From Clostridia bacterium (GTDB lineage Bacteria; Bacillota; Clostridia; Oscillospirales; CAG-272): a stretch of DNA of 45,731 nt. The position numbers were made by a program, and so were the translations under genes. The stretch is from positions 1 to 45,731 of the forward strand of contig CAAGDE010000160.1 in assembly GCA_900768535.1 (NCBI GenBank), given 5' to 3'. Positions 1 to 8,086 of this stretch are shown one piece after another (within the stretch, counting starts at the first letter, position 1; each line of letters begins with the position of its first letter). The notes beneath the pieces are model-generated. The model was not told the DNA's origin and searched no databases. It saw nothing but the letters and a program-made list of their open reading frames with translations.

Positions 1-1
1 A

Positions 2-478
2 TACACCGTGATTGACGAAGCAAGCCGCGAACGCTTTATCCGGGCATATCCGGAGCAGAGCAGCTACAGCACCCTTGATTTCGTCCTGCGCGCCTTCAAG
101 CATTTCGGATACATCCCAAAAACCATCCAGACCGACAACGGGACGGAGTTCACGCACACCGGAAAGACCGACAGAACCCACCCGCTGGACAGGCTCTGCC
201 GGCACTACGGCATCCGGCATCAACTCATCAAGCCGAGGACACCAAGGCACAACGGCAAGGTGGAGCGAAGCCACCGAAACGACAACGAGCGCTTCTATAA
301 GACCCTGCGGTTCTACAGCTTCGAGGATCTCCAAGCCCAGATGGCAAAATACCTCTACCGCTCCAACCGCATCCCCAGCCGAGTCCTGACCTCATCGGAC
401 GGCAAACAGCACTGGCTGACCCCTATCCAAAAGCGCCAAGACCTCCTCCCAACCGCCAACCCGAAAAAATTTCTCTGA
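2..478 (+). CDS. IS481-family transposase, C-terminal part (cut by window edge)
   Basis: DDE-type integrase core (rve fold) that would cut and join DNA ends for an insertion sequence. The frame is open to the left edge, so the N-terminal HTH and the first catalytic Asp are outside the window. Visible are the second Asp in the QTDNGTEF motif and the catalytic Glu in HNGKVERSHR; both are typical of IS481/IS3-type transposases, and the HNGKVERSHR form fits IS481 best. The stop is the TGA at 476-478. The right end of the element probably lies in the next 40 bases (tttttgtgacaagggattg), but no matching left end can be seen. Whether the copy is intact cannot be decided here. Confidence 0.85.
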   Translation, partial: YTVIDEASRERFIRAYPEQSSYSTLDFVLRAFKHFGYIPKTIQTDNGTEFTHTGKTDRTHPLDRLCRHYGIRHQLIKPRTPRHNGKVERSHRNDNERFYKTLRFYSFEDLQAQMAKYLYRSNRIPSRVLTSSDGKQHWLTPIQKRQDLLPTANPKKFL

Positions 479-592
479 TTTTCCAAACTTTTTTGTGACA
501 AGGGATTGACAAACTTACAAAGCCCCGGCGACATCGCCGCAAAACGGATTTGATTGATGGCGGGGGTATGTTGCTTTTGCTATAGCCGGTAC

Positions 593-813
593 GTTCGCCT
601 GTTTCGCCCTCATCTGTCGCTGGCGCGACACCTTCCCCACCCGGGGGAAGGCTTCTTTCGGCTGTGCAAATTTTGTTACGCTCTACTTCTCAATTATGCT
701 TCAATCCTGCTTGTAAACCGGCGCTGTATCTATCAATCACGAACTGCCGCAGTAGCCTTCCCCCGGGTGGGGAAGGTGGCGCGCCAGCGCCGGATGAGGG
801 CGAAACAGGCGAG
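593..813. repeat. Long imperfect inverted repeat (REP/MITE-like)
   Basis: Arms of about 59 nt at 594-652 and 755-813 are near-perfect reverse complements with a few mismatches, separated by about 102 nt. The arm core reads cttccccacccgggggaagg, itself partly palindromic. A third degraded relative (cttctcccgggcgggaaaag) lies at about 842-862. The repeat fills the gene-free stretch 479-869 between the transposase and the 3' end of the phosphate transporter; I see no convincing gene there. Open frames crossing it are short and low in complexity. Confidence 0.8.
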
Positions 814-869
814 CGCACTCACAGAATGCGTCCCCGAAAATCCTTCTCCCGGGCGGGAAAAGGTGGCAC

Positions 870-2648
870 TCACCCCGGAAGATTTTCCTCCGCGTCCAGC
901 TGATACTGCTTTTCGAAATCCCGGAATGTCCGGTTGAAGGATTCCTCGTGATTATCTTTGATCTGATGCAGATATTCGTGCGTGTCGAACTGATCCATGT
1001 CGATCTCAATCATGGCGACCGCAATGTTGGAGCAGTGGTCTGCGATCCGTTCATAGTTGGTCAGCAGATCGTTGAAGACAAATCCGTGCGCCAGCGTGCA
1101 GTTTCCGCTCTGAATCCGGCGGACATGACGGATCTTGATTTCGTCGCACAGCTCGTCGATGACTTCCTCCAGCGGCTCCACCCGGCGTGCGGCACTCAGG
1201 TCGTCCTGCGTGAAGGCATCCGTTGTCAGAACAACGATCTGTGCCACGGCGGAGGCGAGGATGTTCAGCTCCCGGTTGGCGGAATCGGAAAAGGTCAGCT
1301 TCTTTTCGTGAATTTCCCGTGCGGTTTCCGAAAGGTTGACGGCGTGATCTCCGATGCGTTCAAAATCGCTGATGGTATGCAGAAATTTGGAGATTTCCCG
1401 GCTTTGGTCGTGCGACAGCTCGGTTCCGGTCAGCTTGACAAGATACGTACCCAGCTTATCCTCGTAGCGGTCGATGACCTCCTCCTTTACCTGAATCTTC
1501 CGGTAGCCCTCCTCCGTGTAGCAGTGCAGCAGGGCAAAGGCGCGGGAAAGGTTCTTCCGGCTCTTCTCCGCCATCGAGCAGACCGCCAGCCGGCTTTGCT
1601 CCAGCGCCAGGGTAGGGTGGGGAAGGAAACGCTCCTCCAGACGGTCGATGTCTGCGGTCTCCTCCCGATCCTCTGCGCTCTCCGGGAAGATCCGTGCTAC
1701 AATTTTCTCAAGACCTCCGATGGCGGGTGCCAGCAAAAGGACGGTTGCCAGACGGAAGACGGTGTTGATCAGCGCAATGTCAACCATTCCGACGGTCGAA
1801 TCGAGAAACGGAAAATGTGCAAAGAGGTTGACGGTGTAGAACACAGCCGACCAGAAAACGGCACCGATCAGATCGATCAGCAGGTAGACAAAAGCGGTTC
1901 GCTTTCCGTTCACGCCCGCACCGAGCGCCGAGAGCAGAACCGGCACTGCGGCACCGATCGCAATGCCCATGATGATCGGAAACGCCACCCCGAAGGTGAT
2001 GACTCCGGTCACGGAGAGCGCCTGCAGGATACCGATGGTGGCGGAGGAGCTTTGCAGAATGCAGGTAATGCCCATGCCGACCAGGATGCCGATGATGGGA
2101 TTGGAGAACGTGGTGAGCATGGAGAGGAAGACGGGGTTGTCCCGCAGGGGCTCCACCGCCGCGGACATTGCCGCCATACCGGTCATGAGGATCGCAAACC
2201 CCATGAGAATTTCCCCCAGCTGACGCCGCACACGCTTTTTACAGAACATGGAGAGAATGATTCCCGCCACTGCCACGACACCGGTCAGGGTTGCGGTGGA
2301 GAGCAGCCGTACCCACCCGGAGCTGCTTCCGCCGAGGTCGGACAGACAGATGATCCATCCGGTGATGCTGGTTCCGAGGATCGCACCCAGCACCACGCCG
2401 ATTGCCTGCCGCACCTTCATCATGCCGGAATTGACAAATCCGACCACCATGATGGAGGTTGCCGAGGAGGACTGGATCACCGCAGTGACGCCGGTTCCCA
2501 ACAGAATTCCGCGAAAAGGGGTACCGCAAAGGCGGTAGAGAATCAGCTCCAACCGGCTTCCGGCAACCGCCTTCAGTCCGTTTCCCATCAGCATCATGCC
2601 GTACAGAAACAGGGCAACTCCCCCAAGCAAAGCAATGACTGTATCCAT
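870..2648 (-). CDS. Na/Pi cotransporter family protein with PhoU-like tail
   Basis: Membrane protein of 592 aa predicted to couple Na+ to phosphate (or a related anion). Two inverted NaPi-II repeats each carry the hallmark QSSSAT motif, at residues 59-64 and 199-204, among about eight hydrophobic segments. From about residue 330 a soluble all-helical PhoU-like domain follows, the usual NptA/YjbB layout. The frame could extend 21 codons upstream, but a GGGAGG ribosome site 6-7 nt before ATG 2648 fixes this start. A TATAAT box lies at 2733-2738. The gene is monocistronic and faces the transposase remnant. The substrate is inferred from the family. Confidence 0.88.
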   Translation of the reverse strand: MDTVIALLGGVALFLYGMMLMGNGLKAVAGSRLELILYRLCGTPFRGILLGTGVTAVIQSSSATSIMVVGFVNSGMMKVRQAIGVVLGAILGTSITGWIICLSDLGGSSSGWVRLLSTATLTGVVAVAGIILSMFCKKRVRRQLGEILMGFAILMTGMAAMSAAVEPLRDNPVFLSMLTTFSNPIIGILVGMGITCILQSSSATIGILQALSVTGVITFGVAFPIIMGIAIGAAVPVLLSALGAGVNGKRTAFVYLLIDLIGAVFWSAVFYTVNLFAHFPFLDSTVGMVDIALINTVFRLATVLLLAPAIGGLEKIVARIFPESAEDREETADIDRLEERFLPHPTLALEQSRLAVCSMAEKSRKNLSRAFALLHCYTEEGYRKIQVKEEVIDRYEDKLGTYLVKLTGTELSHDQSREISKFLHTISDFERIGDHAVNLSETAREIHEKKLTFSDSANRELNILASAVAQIVVLTTDAFTQDDLSAARRVEPLEEVIDELCDEIKIRHVRRIQSGNCTLAHGFVFNDLLTNYERIADHCSNIAVAMIEIDMDQFDTHEYLHQIKDNHEESFNRTFRDFEKQYQLDAEENLPG

Positions 2649-2732
2649 TCCGATCCTCCCATAACTGTCCGAAACGAAGCCGCACTTTGCGCGTTTTCGG
2701 AAACTGTGCATCTTTTTGGTGACGTTTCTTAC

Positions 2733-2761
2733 ATTATATCACATTTTGGAGCGGAATAAAA
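2733..2761 (-). promoter_or_regulatory. Promoter of the Na/Pi cotransporter gene
   Basis: A TATAAT -10 box (2733-2738, minus strand) is preceded by TGTGA. No good -35 is seen at 17 nt spacing (TTTTAT). It probably relies on the upstream TG. Confidence 0.5.
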
Positions 2762-2840
2762 GACTTTTTCCGGAAATTCTGACAATTTGGCGATTTTACG
2801 CAAATCCCGGCATTTTGGCATCCGGATTTGGAAATAACTA

Positions 2841-2869
2841 TTGAAATCCGGACGGACTTGTGGTATAAT
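2841..2869 (+). promoter_or_regulatory. Sigma-A promoter of the 725-aa protein and trpS
   Basis: TTGAAA (2841-2846), 17-nt spacer, TATAAT (2864-2869) with extended TGG directly before the -10. It lies 50 nt upstream of the start codon. Confidence 0.8.
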
Positions 2870-2919
2870 AAAAAGGATAAACCGTTTTCGTCGGATTTTT
2901 TCGGAAAGGATCGGAGGAT

Positions 2920-5097
2920 ATGAAAAGGCTTTTTGGCAGATGGCGGATGATTTTGTCTCTCGCTTTGGCGCTCTCTCTTTTGCCGGGCGTGCTGATCGTC
3001 CCCGCCGCCGGTGATGCAACAGGAAAGAAATATGTCAGCTCCATACGGCTCTGCGTTGCCGCAACATGGGAGGAAGCCGCCGCGTATCTCCGGGAAGCCG
3101 GTTACGAGCCGGTTGCCGGAAACCTCAACGGAGGCGCGGGAGACGGGGCAAATGCGGTCTGCCTCGGAATCCGAACCACCGATGACTCCCGGCAGGCACT
3201 GACCGACATTGCCGTACTGACGATGAACAGCGGGTACGTCCACACGGATGGAGACGCGATTGAACGTCTGAGCAGTGCATCCCTGAACGAGGCTGTGACC
3301 GCGGTGCAGACAGCCGCACGCGGATGGCGGACGGCGTATGAGGCGGGTTCCGTGCCGGCAAAGGCTGCCTATGAGTTCCTGATGAATTTCCTGGACGGGG
3401 AAACGGAGACGACACTGGCGGAGCTTTTGCTCAGGGATGAGCCCGAGAGCGGGACTGAGACCGAGACCGAGACCGAGAGTGAGACCGGGAGTGAGACCGA
3501 GAGCGAACACGCGGCTGAGAGCAAGACTGAGGACACGGTGCGGCGGATCCTGACCCGGGGCAACCTGACGGTCCTGTCGGCGGTTCTTTCCGTTCTGTAT
3601 ATCGGAAACGGCGACCCGGACGGGCGGGCACTGATCCGTACCCTGACCGATCCGACCGACCCCGCAGAGCCGCAACCGGAGGACACGGAGCGCGTGGCGG
3701 AAGCGATGCTCCAAAATTGGGATTCCGTGCGGGAACCGCTCCGGTTCTACCGGGATGCATCGGTGCAGTGGGACGCGGACAGTGCGGCGGTGTCGGCGTA
3801 TATGGCATCACTGAACAGCCGGGAGCTTGGGAAATATCTCCTCGGCGGCGCGTATACGCAAGCGGCAGGGGAGACGCTGACGGAGCTGTTCCTGCGGGAC
3901 GGTCTCACTGCGGCGGAGCTTTCCCCCTTTGTAGCGCGCATGAGCGAGGGTCAGCGTGCGCTGGTACCGTATCTTGCACCGGATCTGCTTCTGTTTGCGG
4001 GATTTGACAACGTCCGAAAACAGCCTGCCGGGGAAACGACCGCCGGGGGGGACGAAGAACCGGAAGCGCAGTCCGAATCCCCGGAGGAACAGCCGGTCGA
4101 GCACACCTACGCATCCGTTGCGGTCTGCGAGGGCATCCTGTGGGCACTTTACCAGGAAGGCGGCGTTGCACTGTCTGCAAAATCCGCCGAGGTGTGCGCC
4201 GGGAACGCCGAATGGGGGTGGCTGCTGGGCAACAATCCGCTGACCGAACAGCTGGAGGACCTGCTGGACAGCTTCTGCAATCAGCTGTTTGTGGAAACCA
4301 TGCGCATCGGCAGCGGGGTAATCCTTCCGAAGCCCGAAGGGGAGAAGGAGGATGCGGACAGCTCCGGCGCATCGGTTCGGGCATATTTGAACGCCTCCGT
4401 CAAGGAGCGCGGCGCCGAGATCTGCGCGACTGCCATTACCGGAAAGCCTGTTTACGGCGGCTTGGCGGTGTCGCGGATGTCTGCGGGTGCGGTCTGCGCG
4501 GTGTGGGAGCTGGCACGGGGGGCGGATCTCCGCTATGAGAAGCTGCCGCAGTACCGCCGGATCCCTGGAACCGTGGTGACCACGTCCGATGCATACAATT
4601 ATCTGTATCACAACGCGGTCGGTCAATATGTACTGCCGTCGGCAACGGTTGTGAACGGCGCGGGGGAGAGGGTTCCCCTGGTGGGGCAGACCGGCTATTA
4701 CGGGGACGTTAACGGCTGGAGCGGCAGTCAGTGGGGGGCAATTTATGCCTCTTCCAGCATTTATGCAGGCAAGCCGATCTACGCCTCGGACTTCTGCATC
4801 CTTGCCGACCGGGAAAGTGCGGCACTGACACGGAACGTCCTGCACGAATTCGATCTGCAGGTACCGTACAATATCATGCGGGATATGAACAGCGCGGCAC
4901 CGGGGCTGTACCTCTACTTTGACCGGATGCGCGACGAAGGAACGCTGAATGCAACGGTATTCTCGCGGCTGGATCTCTGCCTTGCCATTGGCGGCGGTTC
5001 GGTAGGCGGAATCATCATCGGTGCGGTAGCCGTGTATGTCGGGTACGAGACGAAGAAACGGAAGAACGAAGATCATAATAAAAAGGAAGAGAACTGA
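2920..5097 (+). CDS. Signal-peptide, C-terminally anchored protein of unknown function
   Basis: I do not recognise a family. The 725-aa product starts with a basic N-terminus and a hydrophobic signal segment (about residues 11-30, ending PAAG). Residues about 175-200 form a Glu/Thr/Ser repeat. A Glu/Pro-rich stretch lies near 367-390. A single TM segment at about 692-712 is followed by a lysine-rich cytoplasmic tail. It should therefore be an exported protein anchored by its C-terminus, with helical ectodomain segments of about 100-150 residues separated by acidic linkers. The start is set by GGAGG 5 nt before ATG 2920 and by a promoter at 2841-2869. The stop lies 1 nt before trpS, so both are probably on one mRNA. 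Confidence 0.75.
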   Translation: MKRLFGRWRMILSLALALSLLPGVLIVPAAGDATGKKYVSSIRLCVAATWEEAAAYLREAGYEPVAGNLNGGAGDGANAVCLGIRTTDDSRQALTDIAVLTMNSGYVHTDGDAIERLSSASLNEAVTAVQTAARGWRTAYEAGSVPAKAAYEFLMNFLDGETETTLAELLLRDEPESGTETETETESETGSETESEHAAESKTEDTVRRILTRGNLTVLSAVLSVLYIGNGDPDGRALIRTLTDPTDPAEPQPEDTERVAEAMLQNWDSVREPLRFYRDASVQWDADSAAVSAYMASLNSRELGKYLLGGAYTQAAGETLTELFLRDGLTAAELSPFVARMSEGQRALVPYLAPDLLLFAGFDNVRKQPAGETTAGGDEEPEAQSESPEEQPVEHTYASVAVCEGILWALYQEGGVALSAKSAEVCAGNAEWGWLLGNNPLTEQLEDLLDSFCNQLFVETMRIGSGVILPKPEGEKEDADSSGASVRAYLNASVKERGAEICATAITGKPVYGGLAVSRMSAGAVCAVWELARGADLRYEKLPQYRRIPGTVVTTSDAYNYLYHNAVGQYVLPSATVVNGAGERVPLVGQTGYYGDVNGWSGSQWGAIYASSSIYAGKPIYASDFCILADRESAALTRNVLHEFDLQVPYNIMRDMNSAAPGLYLYFDRMRDEGTLNATVFSRLDLCLAIGGGSVGGIIIGAVAVYVGYETKKRKNEDHNKKEEN
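3453..3504 (+). repeat. Hexamer tandem repeat coding for Thr/Ser-Glu
   Basis: Imperfect tandem copies of a 6-nt unit (gagacc, gagagt variants) encode alternating Glu with Thr, Ser or Gly inside the 725-aa exported protein. It is in frame, so gain or loss of units would keep the reading frame. Confidence 0.75.
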
Positions 5098-5098
5098 G

Positions 5099-6160
5099 AT
5101 GGAAAAGGTTATTCTGACAGGGGACAGACCCACCGGGAGACTGCACGTCGGGCACTATGTCGGCTCGCTGAAGGAGCGTGTGAAGCTGCAGAATTCGGGA
5201 AAATTTGATCAGATTTATATCATGATCGCAGACGCGCAGGCGCTGACGGACAACGCGGAGCATCCGGAAAAGGTGCGGGATAACATCATGCAGGTGGCGC
5301 TGGACTACCTGGCGTGCGGGTTGGATCCGGAAAAATCGACGATTTTCATTCAGTCCACGGTGCCGGAGCTGACCGAGCTGACGTTTTATTACATGAATCT
5401 CGTCACGGTGTCGCGGGTACAGCGAAACCCGACCGTCAAGGCGGAGATTCAGATGAGAAATTTTGAAGCAAGCATTCCGGTGGGCTTTTTCTGCTATCCC
5501 ATCAGCCAGGCAGCGGACATCACGGCGTTCCGGGCAACGGCGGTGCCGGTGGGGGAGGATCAGCTTCCCATGCTGGAGCAGTGCCGGGAGATCGTGCACA
5601 AATTCAATGCGCTGTACGGGGAAACGCTGGTCGATCCGCAGATCATCCTGCCCTCCAACGAAGCCTGCAAGCGTCTGCCGGGGATTGACGGCAAGGCGAA
5701 GATGAGCAAATCGCTGGGCAACTGCATCTATCTGTCGGACAGCGCGGATGAGATCAGAACGAAGGTGATGAATATGTTCACCGATCCGACGCACCTCTGC
5801 GTCAAGGACCCGGGGCACGTGGAAGGCAACCCGGTGTTCATCTATCTGGACGCCTTCTCGCGCCAGGAGCATTTCGCGGCGTTCCTGCCGGAGTACGCGA
5901 ACCTGGATGAGCTGAAAGCACATTACACGCGCGGCGGCTTGGGAGATGTGAAGGTCAAGCGGTTCCTCAACGAGGTCATTCAGGCGGAGCTGAAGCCGAT
6001 CCGGGAAAGACGCACCGAGTGGGAGGGACGTCTGCCGGAGCTGTACGAGATCCTGCGCGCCGGGTGCCGGACTGCCGAAGCCCGCGCCGCTGTCACCCTC
6101 GCCGATGTCCGCCGCGCCATGCGGATCGACTATTTCGAGAACGGCAATCTCCTGCGCTGA
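5099..6160 (+). CDS. trpS: Tryptophan--tRNA ligase
   Basis: Class Ic synthetase that charges tRNA-Trp in the cytoplasm. The 353-aa length is typical for bacterial TrpRS. The HIGH signature is HVGH at residues 16-19, after TGDRPTGRL; the KMSKS loop is at residues 201-205. ATG 5099 gives the canonical N-terminus MEKVILTG. It begins 1 nt after the stop of the upstream gene, so translation is probably coupled, and the ribosome site (AAGGAAGAG) sits inside that gene's end. An intrinsic terminator follows at 6167-6197. No T-box is seen upstream, since the gene starts inside an operon. Confidence 0.97.
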   Translation: MEKVILTGDRPTGRLHVGHYVGSLKERVKLQNSGKFDQIYIMIADAQALTDNAEHPEKVRDNIMQVALDYLACGLDPEKSTIFIQSTVPELTELTFYYMNLVTVSRVQRNPTVKAEIQMRNFEASIPVGFFCYPISQAADITAFRATAVPVGEDQLPMLEQCREIVHKFNALYGETLVDPQIILPSNEACKRLPGIDGKAKMSKSLGNCIYLSDSADEIRTKVMNMFTDPTHLCVKDPGHVEGNPVFIYLDAFSRQEHFAAFLPEYANLDELKAHYTRGGLGDVKVKRFLNEVIQAELKPIRERRTEWEGRLPELYEILRAGCRTAEARAAVTLADVRRAMRIDYFENGNLLR

Positions 6161-6166
6161 TCAATC

Positions 6167-6197
6167 GGACGAAGCTCCCGGCGGCTTCGTCCTTTTT
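6167..6197 (+). terminator. Intrinsic terminator of trpS
   Basis: Perfect 9-bp stem (ggacgaagc / gcttcgtcc) with an 8-nt loop, followed by a T run. Confidence 0.85.
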
Positions 6198-6277
6198 GTC
6201 GGAGCCTTCAGCGCCGCGCACCGTCCTCATTCCGGTGCGGATCCCGTCAGGCATTCTTCTTTTTTTGGTGTTTCCGC

Positions 6278-6306
6278 TTGACAAAAGAGAAAAAATGTGA
6301 TATAAT
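6278..6306 (+). promoter_or_regulatory. Consensus sigma-A promoter of the TetR gene
   Basis: TTGACA (6278-6283), 17-nt spacer, TATAAT (6301-6306); full consensus in both boxes. Confidence 0.85.
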
Positions 6307-6350
6307 AAAACAGATGATTCAAAACAGTCGATTCAAGAAAGGAAGAACAA

Positions 6351-6962
6351 ATGCCGCCGAAACCGAAGTTTACAAGAGAAGAAGTGGTGGAGGTTGCGCT
6401 GAAGCTGGTCAGCGAAAAGGGAATGGAGTCCCTGACTGCACGGGAGTTGGGCGAGCGGCTGGGAAGCTCGGCAAGACCGATCTTTACGGCGTTCCGGAAC
6501 ATGGAGGAGCTGACCGATGCGGTGCGGGCTGCCGCCATGCGCAAATATGATACCTATGTCGGAACCGCATGGGACTATACGCCCGCCTTCAAACGGTTCG
6601 GGATGCAGATGGTGCTGTTTGCCGCCGAGGAGCCGAACCTGTTTCGGCTGCTGTTCATGCGCAACAACCGGGAGCAGGCGAACCTGTCCACGCTGAAAAC
6701 CCTGCTCGGTCCCACCCGTCTGCTATGTCTCGATGCCATTGCAAAGGACTATCAGATGTCGGAAAAGGAAGCCGCCGCGTTCTTTGAGCATATGTGGATT
6801 TTTACCTACGGACTGGCTGTCCTGTGCGCAACCGGAATGTGTCAATTCAGCGAAGAGGAGCTCTGCACCATTCTCGGTCGCCAATTCATGGGGGCAATCG
6901 GTCTGATGAAAAGCGGAAGATGGGATTCCCGAACGCCGCACCCGGAAATTCAAAACCGATAA
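6351..6962 (+). CDS. TetR/AcrR-family transcriptional regulator
   Basis: DNA-binding repressor-type protein of 203 aa. Residues about 8-55 form the TetR HTH (TREEVVEVALKLVSEKG, then LTARELGERLGSS and a recognition-helix region ending FRNMEEL). The remainder is a helical ligand-binding domain resembling the WHG/TetR_C class. It has its own consensus promoter and a GAAAGGA ribosome site. The regulated target is not obvious: the next operon carries its own XRE regulator, so this may be autoregulated or act elsewhere. The ligand is unknown. Confidence 0.88.
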   Translation: MPPKPKFTREEVVEVALKLVSEKGMESLTARELGERLGSSARPIFTAFRNMEELTDAVRAAAMRKYDTYVGTAWDYTPAFKRFGMQMVLFAAEEPNLFRLLFMRNNREQANLSTLKTLLGPTRLLCLDAIAKDYQMSEKEAAAFFEHMWIFTYGLAVLCATGMCQFSEEELCTILGRQFMGAIGLMKSGRWDSRTPHPEIQNR

Positions 6963-7010
6963 AAAATGCAAAACGCAACCCGCGGTTGACACATTTCCGT
7001 GCCGGCTTGC

Positions 7011-7039
7011 TTGCGTGCAACCGGAAAATATGCTATCAT
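7011..7039 (+). promoter_or_regulatory. Probable promoter of the XRE-DUF4097-ABC operon
   Basis: TTGCGT (7011-7016), 17-nt spacer, TATCAT (7034-7039). A TTGACA at 6986-6991 has no matching -10 at normal spacing. Confidence 0.5.
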
Positions 7040-7079
7040 GGTGTCATCAAAAACGGGAAATCCCGAAGGAGGAACAGAC

Positions 7080-8075
7080 ATGATATTGGCAGACAAAATG
7101 ATCGCCCTGCGGAAGCGCGCCGGGTGGTCGCAGGAAGAGCTTGCGGAGAAGATGGGTGTCACGCGGCAGTCGGTCTCCAAATGGGAGGGCGCGCAGTCGG
7201 TTCCGGAGCTGGATAAGATTCTGATGCTCTCGAACCTGTTCGGCGTGTCCACCGACTATCTGCTGAAGGATGAAATCGAGGACCTGCCCGCGCCCGGTGC
7301 GGCAAAGGAGACGGACCCCCGGCTCCGCCGCGTAACCATGGAGGAAGCCGACCGCTATCTGCGTCTGCGCCGTGCGGCGGCACCGAAGCTGGCAATTGCA
7401 ACGGCGATGTGTGTGCTGTCACCGATTGCACTGCTCCTGCTTGTGGCACTCTCGGAAACGGCATCGGGAATCGGCGGGGGACTGGCGGTCGGACTGGGCA
7501 TCGGGATCCTGCTTGCACTGATTGCGGGTGCGGTGGCGATCTTTATTTCCTGTGATGCGCAGGTGAAGGCGTTTGCGTTCCTTGACTGCGAGCCGTTTGA
7601 AACCGAATACGGCGCCGGTGGCATGGTGCGGGAGCGCGCGGAACGGTTTGCGGGCACGTACACAAAGCTGAACATCATCGGAACGGTGCTGTGCATTCTG
7701 TCGCCGATTCCGCTGATAACGGTGGCGTGTATGGAGATGTCTGCTCTGATCTGTGTTGCGGCACTCTGTTTTCTGTTTGCAACGGTGGCGTGCGCGTGCC
7801 TGCTGTTCGTATACGGCGGGACCGTGCAGGGGGCTGCGGAGCGCCTTTTGGAGGAGGGAGACTTCCGCCGGACAGTCAAAGCGTCGCGCAGCATCAAAGG
7901 CGCGGTCTGCGTAATCTACTGGACGGTTGTTACGGCGGTGTTCTTCCTGTGGACATGGGGACCGTCCGGAAACGGAAATCCGAAAAACAGCTGGATGGTC
8001 TGGGTCATCGGCGGCGTGCTGTACGCGGCAGTGATGGCGGCGGTCGGGATTGTTGAGAACAAAAAGGAGAAGTAG
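7080..8075 (+). CDS. XRE-family regulator with C-terminal membrane domain
   Basis: A 331-aa protein with an N-terminal Cro/C1 HTH (about residues 4-60, containing GWSQEELAEKMGVTRQSVSK), a short linker, and roughly six hydrophobic segments from about residue 97 to the end. Such HTH-plus-membrane proteins are common in Clostridia and often sit with transporters. ATG 7080 is chosen because AGGAGG lies 7-8 nt before it; an upstream in-frame extension lacks a ribosome site. It is the first gene of a tight operon with the DUF4097 lipoprotein (11 nt gap) and the ABC transporter genes. I infer that it senses a membrane signal and controls this operon. Confidence 0.85.
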   Translation: MILADKMIALRKRAGWSQEELAEKMGVTRQSVSKWEGAQSVPELDKILMLSNLFGVSTDYLLKDEIEDLPAPGAAKETDPRLRRVTMEEADRYLRLRRAAAPKLAIATAMCVLSPIALLLLVALSETASGIGGGLAVGLGIGILLALIAGAVAIFISCDAQVKAFAFLDCEPFETEYGAGGMVRERAERFAGTYTKLNIIGTVLCILSPIPLITVACMEMSALICVAALCFLFATVACACLLFVYGGTVQGAAERLLEEGDFRRTVKASRSIKGAVCVIYWTVVTAVFFLWTWGPSGNGNPKNSWMVWVIGGVLYAAVMAAVGIVENKKEK

Positions 8076-8086
8076 GAGGAAGGATT

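Noticed and set aside
554..937. A 127-codon frame over the inverted repeat at 593-813
   Set aside because: The translation follows the repeat arms (RPH.SLARHLPHPGEG), there is no ribosome site, and the same peptide appears from the opposite arm on the other strand.
948..2759. A 603-codon open frame antisense to the Na/Pi transporter gene
   Set aside because: The composition is rich in His, Gly, Asp and Gln without hydrophobic core patterns, and it opposes a clear membrane protein gene.
6986..6991. TTGACA as the -35 box for the XRE operon
   Set aside because: No acceptable -10 lies 16-18 nt downstream; the TTGCGT/TATCAT pair fits better.
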